DNA of 64,000 nt, from NCBI RefSeq assembly GCF_003852405.1, contig NZ_QAJM01000022.1:47628-111627 (forward strand), read 5' to 3'. Origin of the DNA: Pseudomonas sp. KBW05 (GTDB lineage Bacteria; Pseudomonadota; Gammaproteobacteria; Pseudomonadales; Pseudomonadaceae). The position numbers were made by a program, and so were the translations under genes. Under the pieces are notes generated by a model, which was given only the letters and a program-made list of their open reading frames with translations, searched no databases and was not told the DNA's origin. Shown one piece after another: positions 27,927 through 34,855 of this stretch. Within the stretch, counting starts at the first letter, position 1. Each line of letters opens with the position of its first letter.

Positions 27927-28323
27927 GGGGCCGTTTAGGATTCGACGCCGGTTGCGAAACTTTAGGTGCATGCCGAGTTGGTAACAGAACTCGTAAATCC
28001 ACTGTTGCAACTTCTTATAGTTGCCAATGACGAAAACTACGGCCAGGAATTCGCTATCGCTGCGTAAGCAGCCTTAGACCTGAGCTTCTGGTACCTTCGG
28101 GTCCAGCAATCACCAGGGGATGTCTGTAAACCCAAAGTGATTGTCATATAGAACAGAATCGCCGTGCAGTACGTTGTGGACGAAGCGGCTAAAACTTACA
28201 CAACTCGCCCAAAGCACCCTGCCCTTCGGGTCGCTGAGGGTTAACTTAATAGAAACGGCTACGCATGTAGTACCGACAGCGGAGTACTGGCGGACGGGGG
28301 TTCAAATCCCCCCGGCTCCACCA
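27927..28323 (+). ncRNA. ssrA: Transfer-messenger RNA (tmRNA)
   Basis: tmRNA rescues stalled ribosomes with SmpB. The 397-nt gene begins GGGGCCGTTTAGGATTCGAC and ends with a tRNA-like T-arm (GGTTCAAATCC) and CCGGCTCC-ACCA, which pairs with the 5' end. The tag reading frame at 28023-28067 encodes ANDENYGQEFAIAA and stops with TAA, starting from a GCC resume codon. The gene is intact, but its 3' end is the integration site of the downstream island. The last bases are therefore supplied by the island copy. Confidence 0.96.
28310..28323 (+). repeat. Putative attL (tmRNA 3' end)
   Basis: CCCCGGCTCCACCA at the end of ssrA recurs as CCCCGGCCCACCA (one base shorter) at 41840-41852. This is where tyrosine integrases of this class usually recombine. 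The repeat is short and imperfect, so core limits are uncertain. Confidence 0.6.
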
Positions 28324-28334
28324 CTTCATCATCT

Positions 28335-28360
28335 AAAGACGTCCACGGACGTCTTTTTTT
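28335..28360 (+). terminator. Rho-independent terminator after ssrA
   Basis: A 10-bp stem AAAGACGTCC/GGACGTCTTT with a 2-nt loop is followed by seven Ts just after the tmRNA. It would lie on the island side of attL. Confidence 0.88.
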
Positions 28361-28449
28361 GTGTCTGAATTCCAGCGAAAACAAGGGCTTATGGTCTAGG
28401 AGCGTCCATTAACGTCCGTCATCATCCACGATTTCGTGTGTTCCAAGTG

Positions 28450-28504
28450 GTATTCCAAGCCCTCACCTTCTATTTTTTGGAATACATAAACAGCATTGGA
28501 ATAC
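28450..28504. repeat. Three copies of GTATTCCAA/TTGGAATAC (left end)
   Basis: GTATTCCAA at 28450-28458 and its complement TTGGAATAC at 28477-28485 and 28496-28504 lie immediately before the integrase start. Two more copies lie at the right end of the island. They look like arm-type integrase binding sites that could also repress int. Confidence 0.6.
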
Positions 28505-28507
28505 ACC

Positions 28508-29763
28508 ATGGGGGCCCAAGCCACGCTCCTTTCAGACGTAAAAGTGAAAGCCGCGAAGCCAGAGGAAAAGGACTACATCCTCACGGACGGCAACGGACTT
28601 CAGATGCGAGCGAGAATCAATGTCTCCAAGCTATGGAATTTTAACTACATCCAGCCCGTGACGAAAAAACGGATAAACATAAGATTGGGTACCTTTCCTG
28701 AAGTCAGCCTGGCGCAAGCCCGCAAGAGAACCGTTGATGCGAGAGAGCTCATTGCGCAGAGGCTGGATCCCAAAGAGAAACGCGACGCGGAGCGGCACGC
28801 GAAAAGAGCAGCCACAGAACACACTTTCGAAAATATCTCGACAGCATGGTTCGAGCTCAAAAAGAATTCAGTCACCCCAGCGTACGCCGAAGATATTTGG
28901 CGCTCTCTTACCCTTCACGTTTTCCCTGATCTGGCCGCCACCCCGATCTCTGCAATCACTGCCCCAAAAGTAATAAATTTGCTTCGCCCACTCGAGACGA
29001 AAGGCAGTCTCGAAACCGTTAAGCGCCTGACCCAACTCCTCAACGAAATCATGACCTATGGTGTCAACTCGGGATTGGTTCACGCGAATCCGCTCAGTGG
29101 AATCCGCGCCGTCTTCAAAAAGCCAAAAAGAAAAATATGGCCGCCCTAGCGCCCGACGAGCTGAAAGAGCTAATAGTCGCAATTGCTAATGCCAGCATAA
29201 AAAGAACTACGCGATGCCTAATTGAGTGGCAGCTTCACACCATGACCCGGCCAGCCGAGGCGGCCACATCCCGCTGGGCTGATATCGACTTCGACAAGAA
29301 GATCTGGACTATACCGGCGGAGCGGATGAAGAAACGTCGGATACATATCATTCCACTCACTGAGCAAGCCCTAGCACTCTTGGAAGCCATCAAGCCCTAC
29401 AGTGGACATCGTGAATATGTGTTCCCTGCAGACCGAGACCCTCGTACCCACTGCAACAGCCAGACCGCCAACATGGCACTGAAGCGGATGGGGTTTGAAG
29501 GGCGCCTAGTAAGCCACGGCCTAAGATCAATGGAGAGCACCATCCTCAATGAATACGGTTGGGATCCTGAATTGATCGAGGTAGCGCTTGCACACGTAGA
29601 CAAAGACGAAGTGCGAAGCGCCTATAACCGGGCGGACGACATTGAGCGCAGACGACCGATGATGGCTTGGTGGAGTGGCTATATTCAGGAAGCCGCTACG
29701 GGAAACCTATCAATAGCAGCGACCAACGATACGCAGGATAGGAAGGTCGTTTCGATACGCTAG
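28508..29763 (+). pseudogene. P4-type tyrosine integrase, frameshifted
   Basis: Two overlapping reading frames (28508-29149 and 29137-29763) together make one integrase of about 418 residues. The first part has the DUF4102 N-terminus (LLSDVKVKAAKP..., YILTDGNGLQMR, RLGTFPEVSLAQAR) and the SAM-like core-binding domain. The second has the catalytic domain with Arg in TRPAEA, HGLRS, LAHVD and Tyr in AYNRADD. The frames would join if one A were added in the run AAAAAGAAAAAT near 29130. All catalytic residues are intact, so the lesion is recent, a sequencing error, or a slippery site. Confidence 0.88.
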
Positions 29764-30216
29764 TCAGGAAGCGACTACATGGAGGCGGTATGGATACACG
29801 TTACCAGGCAAATCCGGCACATTCTCAATAGTGCGCGCTTACCTCTGGGAGTGCCGGATACTAACCGGAACAGGGTCGTACAGTGTGTTGGCGCCGACAC
29901 CGAATTGACCCGGTTGCCGAGTTGTCACCTGACCCAGCCTGTTCCTCGCGAGCAATTGCCTTTGCTGAATTTGTGCAGATTGGAGGTAGGCTCAGTCAGT
30001 CTTGCGTCAGCTCGTGGGTTAATTCGGCCTCAACCCTTACAGTTTGGAGAGCTCGCTTGAATCGAAGGTACCTCGGACGACCACTGGCAATCCACGGCCA
30101 GCAGCAGATCCGCACTTTGACTCACCTTATAAAATCATTCGCCGATTTAGCAGTGGTAGCGAAAGTCATTGTTTGGCCTGCAGCTTTGAGGGCTTCAGCA
30201 GCCATATCGACGGCCA
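29764..30216. other. 453-bp space without a convincing gene
   Basis: Short open frames exist on the plus strand (for example 29779-30060 and 29883-30323), but neither shows recognisable domains, a ribosome-binding site or family-like sequence. The second runs into the DUF4420-like gene in antisense. The stretch around 29880-29945 (TGTTGGCGCCGACACC, AATTGACCCGG) reminds me of insertion-sequence termini and may be a remnant, but I cannot name one. Confidence 0.4.
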
Positions 30217-31131
30217 TTAATGAAACGGCTCAGATTGCAACGCTGAAAGATCCACCTGATACTCCAGATGCACTACACCCGCTGGCAAAACACCACCGAC
30301 AAAGCTCTCAGGTGTCACCTTAGGAAAGTATTCATCGACTAAATAGACATTGGCCTCCAACACATTGAAGGTTTCTTTCCTAGCCGAACACCCAACCTCC
30401 AGTCCGCAACGAGCCAACGAATCCTCCAGCAAGGCGCTTTGCACACCGGCTGTGACCAGACGCTTGCACACGGAATCAATCGACTCGCCCTGCAATGACG
30501 GTTCGAAGCGGTAGTGCACGAGGCTCAGCGGCTGCCCCGAATTAAGGGCGAGCTGGAATTGCCCGGCGATATGAACCCTCGAATCATAGCGGCTGATGGT
30601 GGACTTGATCTCAAAGCTTTCTGTAGGGGTCTGAATGTCCACTGTTCCACCAGAAGGCCCGCGCCAATCGAACTTTATACCCAAGCTGACCAGCCGTTCG
30701 ATCGCGAGCACCTCCGCGAGCGTGTCGTAACTTGTCCTGTTGACCAAGGCATTTCCTAGCAGGTGCCGCCAACGTTCCCACCATACCAATGGGTCTGCAA
30801 GAAGGGCCTCCCGTGGCGTCTCGTCGGCGCCAGGCGCAACCATATGCTCGCAAATCACTCCGAACTCATTACGAAGCCATTCTGTAGAAGACTCAAGCCT
30901 CAAAAAATGCCGCGTTTGTCCAGCAATGACACGTTTCACCGTCCTGAGTCGTGCGCCTGCAAATCCTTCAGATAGGGCCAAATCGGTCTGCAGCTCAACC
31001 GCTACGCCGAATGTTTCACCTTCTCTGAACACCCATGCTGGGCAAGTTGTTGGGAGGCCTTCGATCGCCAGCATCCGCCCGCTTTTATCAAGGTTGGAGA
31101 ATCCACGGCGAATTTCCAGAAGCACATTCAT
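30217..31131 (-). CDS. PD-(D/E)XK motif protein, DUF4420-like
   Basis: The 304-residue protein carries a PD-(D/E)XK nuclease core. Glu145 lies in LAIERLV, Asp165 in GTVDIQ and Glu174-x-Lys176 in FEIKST. This matches the family known as PF14390 (DUF4420), found in operons with Z1 and GHKL ATPase genes. It is the last gene of the defence operon, and its ATG overlaps the preceding stop as ATGA. It is likely the, or one, nuclease effector of the Z1/GHKL module, separate from the EcoRII-like enzyme. Family assignment is from memory; the nuclease motif is visible. Confidence 0.8.
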   Translation of the reverse strand: MNVLLEIRRGFSNLDKSGRMLAIEGLPTTCPAWVFREGETFGVAVELQTDLALSEGFAGARLRTVKRVIAGQTRHFLRLESSTEWLRNEFGVICEHMVAPGADETPREALLADPLVWWERWRHLLGNALVNRTSYDTLAEVLAIERLVSLGIKFDWRGPSGGTVDIQTPTESFEIKSTISRYDSRVHIAGQFQLALNSGQPLSLVHYRFEPSLQGESIDSVCKRLVTAGVQSALLEDSLARCGLEVGCSARKETFNVLEANVYLVDEYFPKVTPESFVGGVLPAGVVHLEYQVDLSALQSEPFH

Positions 31132-31829
31132 TTCAAACTCATCTCTATTTCAGGCCGGGCGTCATGACACCCAGCTTCAGTGAACAACGCTTTGGCATAT
31201 CCAGCTACTCCACCCATGAACAGAGAGGGCTCCACAACCAGAATTTTTGCCGTATTCAGTTTCATGATCGCCCGGAACTGATCCTGCGAGGGTTTTCGCA
31301 ACTTGCGCTCGGTAAACAGTGACCGCGTCAGCTCGACACGGAAGCCCGCTCGGCCGGGCCTTTCTACCAGCTGCGCAATGGTGTCGGTTGTAACCGTTCG
31401 AAGAATGGCCCGTGTTTCTTCCTCCGAGCCTTGCCAGGCCAGGTGAACCATCCACCACATTGCACGAAGCCAGATACGACTTCGCCCTTTCCAGAACCGG
31501 GCTGCCGCGCTTTTTCCCCATCGAGCCGCCACCAGGTCCGGTAGCAGCTTAACGGAAAGAAAACGCCATAGGCCATCGTCCGCGGCGCTACGTTGATTCA
31601 TGCCGTGAACTGCAAGGATTCGATACAGCGCCAGTCCAACCTCAATGTCATACGTCCCGGCACTGGACTGTTGCTCCGGCCTTTGGGAGTAGAGTGAGAT
31701 TTCAGCAAGGATCGACGCTCGAAGATCCTGATGCTCTTTGGTAAGTCCGGAAGGCGTGAAGTCGCCGCTGGACTCCATATCATCGTAACGGCGACGAGAG
31801 AGCGATAGGTTAAGAGAGGGGAGTATCAT
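31128..31829 (-). CDS. Defence-operon protein, possibly DUF6339
   Basis: The 233-residue protein is rich in Trp/Arg in its middle (KGRSRIWLRAMWWMVHLAW) and predicted mostly helical, with no nuclease or NTPase motif that I can see. Position and size resemble a family I recall as DUF6339 from Z1-containing operons, but I am not certain. Stop and start overlaps of 4 bp (ATGA) on both sides couple it to the genes before and after, so it is probably made in stoichiometric amounts as a complex subunit. Confidence 0.75.
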   Translation of the reverse strand: MILPSLNLSLSRRRYDDMESSGDFTPSGLTKEHQDLRASILAEISLYSQRPEQQSSAGTYDIEVGLALYRILAVHGMNQRSAADDGLWRFLSVKLLPDLVAARWGKSAAARFWKGRSRIWLRAMWWMVHLAWQGSEEETRAILRTVTTDTIAQLVERPGRAGFRVELTRSLFTERKLRKPSQDQFRAIMKLNTAKILVVEPSLFMGGVAGYAKALFTEAGCHDARPEIEMSLK

Positions 31830-32797
31830 TCAATACTTACCTTTTCGCGAAGCCGGCGGTCGAACCAGCGCTGTGTAGATACAAACAATGTGCTCAACGA
31901 GGAGGTGTCCAATTGGCCCAAGCGTATGAAGGCCGCAACAGCATCAGCGATGCTGGCGAAGTCCGCAGACTGTCCGTAGTGATTCACAATGGAATTGAAG
32001 TCAGGCCCCAGGTCTGATTTGACCTGATGCACTAGGAGCGCGATCCAGGATGAAACAATTTGTCTCATCAACGGGCTTTGTCGCCCCGGCTCGGAAGCCC
32101 GCTCGCGCAACTGGCTGAAGAGTTCATGCTCTCGGTTCAGGATCAGCGCTACGTAGTCACTCTGAAAAGCCTCATCCCGTGGATCACTCCACGAAGTTCT
32201 CAGTTCCCAGAGTGGACCATCATTCCCCAGCGACTCCTCCAGTACAGGGAATAGTGATCCATTGCCGTCGATAACGATCTCGACAGATTGCAGCAACTGT
32301 CCCAATCGAGAGCCCTGCAGGCTGGCAAGCCCAGGTGAGACATCACCAGTCCCGGGCTGCCCCAGGAATAATTGGATGGATACATTTCCTCTACCCCGCA
32401 AGCTGCCGGAGGGTAAATGCAGCACAAGTTCAGGGAAAGCCTCATCATCACTGAAATTTCTGGTTGTCAGTACGCGCGGCTGACCAGTCTTGCGCCAGCA
32501 AGAGTCTGCAGAAGTCCATTCCAGAGTTAGCAACAGCTCACCGTCATTCGCAACCACTCCCCGATCCTCGAATAGACGTTTGAGCACTTCAGTATTGGAA
32601 AGGTTACAGCGGATGAGCAGGTCATGAGTATCAGCGCTCCAGTCGCTGTTGGAACCCAGCGAGAATTGACAATGCGCTGTGCTTCTAGCGCCGGGGTCAT
32701 CGCCGTTCGCTGAGGAGAACGTATAGTCTGCTTTTAGTTGAACATCATGAGGTAGGTTGGCTGGCAACATCCGATACATCTGAAGTGGTCTGTTCAC
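31826..32797 (-). CDS. Uncharacterised defence-operon protein
   Basis: The 323-residue protein has no motif I recognise. The first 230 residues look beta-rich (alternating hydrophobics such as GELLLTLEW, NVSIQLFLG, SVEIVIDG) and the last 90 helical (SSWIALLVHQVKSDLG, ASIADAVAAFIRLGQ). This could mean an adaptor with a beta domain and a helical tail. It is translationally coupled by ATGA overlaps to the GHKL ATPase gene upstream and the DUF6339-like gene downstream, so it is most likely a dedicated subunit of the same complex. Confidence 0.8.
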   Translation of the reverse strand: MNRPLQMYRMLPANLPHDVQLKADYTFSSANGDDPGARSTAHCQFSLGSNSDWSADTHDLLIRCNLSNTEVLKRLFEDRGVVANDGELLLTLEWTSADSCWRKTGQPRVLTTRNFSDDEAFPELVLHLPSGSLRGRGNVSIQLFLGQPGTGDVSPGLASLQGSRLGQLLQSVEIVIDGNGSLFPVLEESLGNDGPLWELRTSWSDPRDEAFQSDYVALILNREHELFSQLRERASEPGRQSPLMRQIVSSWIALLVHQVKSDLGPDFNSIVNHYGQSADFASIADAVAAFIRLGQLDTSSLSTLFVSTQRWFDRRLREKVSIE

Positions 32798-34851
32798 TGC
32801 TCACCTCCGCTGCTATCAACCAACCTCACGCCCAAAATCGGACGTAGCGAACGGCCGGAGCTGGAAACGACCTTAATCATCACTTCACCAGTGAGAGTAT
32901 CGGATCCCTCAAGGAATGCTGATCTGATGAGCAACGTATCGGTATATGAACAGGTACGACCGGTAAGTGTGGGATCGGTACTGTTGATCAGCCTGTATGG
33001 GAAAGGCCCCAAACCACTGTCGGTCCAGACAGCCGCTGATATAGGCCCCCCCTCCGAATCCACTTCGACATAAATCTCGCGTGACGACTCGGGATCCTCT
33101 GCGCCCCATCGAAGCGTCCATCCGACACACAGTCCATCGGCCAGGTGATTGATGTCATGCAAATCCAGCGTGGGTGATGGATTTGAGGAGCGCGCGCGCG
33201 CCGCACCTCCGCCTCCGCCTCCAGTTCCAGTTCCAGTGTGGTGAGGCTTCGACGGATTACCAGCCTTGCCACCTCGTCCATCGAGCCCGAAGCCACGACC
33301 GGGTAGAACCAGATCAGCCAGATTTCGGGCCATACGCATCGATGGCTTGACGGTCGAGTTGGCAGAGGCAGGAAGGCCAAAATCCCGCAAAAACCGCCCA
33401 CAGGTGTTACGGATATTGAGGATGATGCGCTTGCCACTTATGTCGACCCATGCAGAGTGATCTGCCCGTTCACAACTCCTGAGGTAACCTTCAAGTGATT
33501 GCCCAGAACTACTGCCGGTGTCGTTTTCTGCATCCGGCTGCCCTGTCTCGGCCTTGGGTACAAACAACGCGATCATGTATCTTCCATCTGCAGAGCCTGC
33601 AAATCCGCCGGCCCATCCCCGACTCTCGATGCTATCGTCCCAGCAGATACTCATACCGGGCTTGCGCATGAACGTGACAATTGGCCGATGAGGTGCAGTA
33701 TTCTCCTCGTAACCGAATACACAAAGACTTGGGCTCTGTTTGTTGTGAGGCGCCTTCATCCCTAATTGGTCTGACGTCAGCATGGCTGCCACAACCACAC
33801 CCGCACTACCGGTACGAAGCGTCTCGTTGCGTGGTGAAATGACCTTGCTACGGACGTCTTGGACACCATTCAAGTTGAGGTAGTCGGTACTTCTTGTCTC
33901 ATCGGACATCGCCCGGTTATAGAGCGATTGAGTGACGCGAAACACAGGGAGCATCTGACCGCTCTTGATGGCCTTGCCGTTTACCGTCGCGGCCAACCAC
34001 GGCCCGCCCACAAAATACGGATTATCAAGACGCACGCAGAACCAGCGCTGCAACGCCACCTGAATGTACGACTCATAGCTGTGATACCACCAGGGGCTGA
34101 CGCCATCCTCCTGCTCAAACTCGGGTATCAGGTCATCTTTGAGGAAAGGAATTGTTATGGATGTGCCTGTCTGATCGCCCCTGAACGGTTGAATATCAAG
34201 GTGTCCCAGAACCTCATGTATTTCTGCCGAATCAGTAAGAGGTCGCAGCTTTTCCTGCGCCCCCCACCACGCAATACCGGTTCTACTATCGGACTGTAAT
34301 CGATCAGGCCGCGTCTCATCTTCGACGATGCTGGATACCAGTCGCTCCTCGTACCCGCTTTCGGTCCTTATACGGCTGTAGTAGACGACAATGCCCGCTC
34401 CCATTCGGAAGTAGCACGTCTTGCCCAGCCCCCACGAGCCGCCAGCGCCGTCATCGCCACGGGTTCGACCGATCTCGAATACCAACTTCAGGAGATTTCC
34501 GTGTGTGCTTCCACTTTTGATCGAATCGAAATCCAGCGGTCCAGTCAGCCCCTCTGTAAAGCAGTCGCGAATCTCAAGCAGCTTCGATGCTCCGGGGTAC
34601 CGATCATGCAGGTTCGCAAGGTTAAGCCCCTCCCCGAAATTTGAGGCGATTGCATGGGCTGAATGCTCTCGCAAAATGAAATCAATCTGCACAGCTGATC
34701 CTGCCTTACCACTCGAGCCGGCATCGAGCCCGTTCTGCACGGACTCTCTAACCAGAAGATCAAGCCTAGGCATCTCTTCGTTCTGTATGGCTCGAAGTAG
34801 AAAAGCACCTGACTCTTGCATTGGCCGCAGTGGCAGATCGTAGTACTTCAT
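32794..34851 (-). CDS. GHKL (Hsp90/MutL/MORC-like) ATPase of the defence operon
   Basis: The 685-residue protein begins with a GHKL fold. The N-box is ESVQNGLDA (Glu36, Asn40), the G1 motif EIRDCFTEG has Asp96, and the G2 loop GGSWGLGKT is at 138-145. This ATPase class, with MutL and MORC, is linked to restriction operons by Iyer, Abhiman and Aravind (2008). A Gly/Arg/Ser-rich linker near residues 535-560 is encoded by simple repeats and separates a beta-rich C-terminal domain. It starts 4 bp after the Z1 helicase stop and overlaps the next gene by 4 bp. It probably acts as an ATP-dependent clamp coordinating the helicase and nuclease. Confidence 0.87.
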   Translation of the reverse strand: MKYYDLPLRPMQESGAFLLRAIQNEEMPRLDLLVRESVQNGLDAGSSGKAGSAVQIDFILREHSAHAIASNFGEGLNLANLHDRYPGASKLLEIRDCFTEGLTGPLDFDSIKSGSTHGNLLKLVFEIGRTRGDDGAGGSWGLGKTCYFRMGAGIVVYYSRIRTESGYEERLVSSIVEDETRPDRLQSDSRTGIAWWGAQEKLRPLTDSAEIHEVLGHLDIQPFRGDQTGTSITIPFLKDDLIPEFEQEDGVSPWWYHSYESYIQVALQRWFCVRLDNPYFVGGPWLAATVNGKAIKSGQMLPVFRVTQSLYNRAMSDETRSTDYLNLNGVQDVRSKVISPRNETLRTGSAGVVVAAMLTSDQLGMKAPHNKQSPSLCVFGYEENTAPHRPIVTFMRKPGMSICWDDSIESRGWAGGFAGSADGRYMIALFVPKAETGQPDAENDTGSSSGQSLEGYLRSCERADHSAWVDISGKRIILNIRNTCGRFLRDFGLPASANSTVKPSMRMARNLADLVLPGRGFGLDGRGGKAGNPSKPHHTGTGTGGGGGGAARARSSNPSPTLDLHDINHLADGLCVGWTLRWGAEDPESSREIYVEVDSEGGPISAAVWTDSGLGPFPYRLINSTDPTLTGRTCSYTDTLLIRSAFLEGSDTLTGEVMIKVVSSSGRSLRPILGVRLVDSSGGEQ

Positions 34852-34855
34852 CAGG

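Noticed and set aside
28141-28368. 75-codon frame across the tmRNA 3' half
   Set aside because: The sequence is explained by tmRNA structure and the tRNA-like end.
29883-30323. 146-codon plus-strand frame between the integrase and the DUF4420-like gene
   Set aside because: It overlaps the DUF4420-like gene antisense for over 100 bp and resembles no family.
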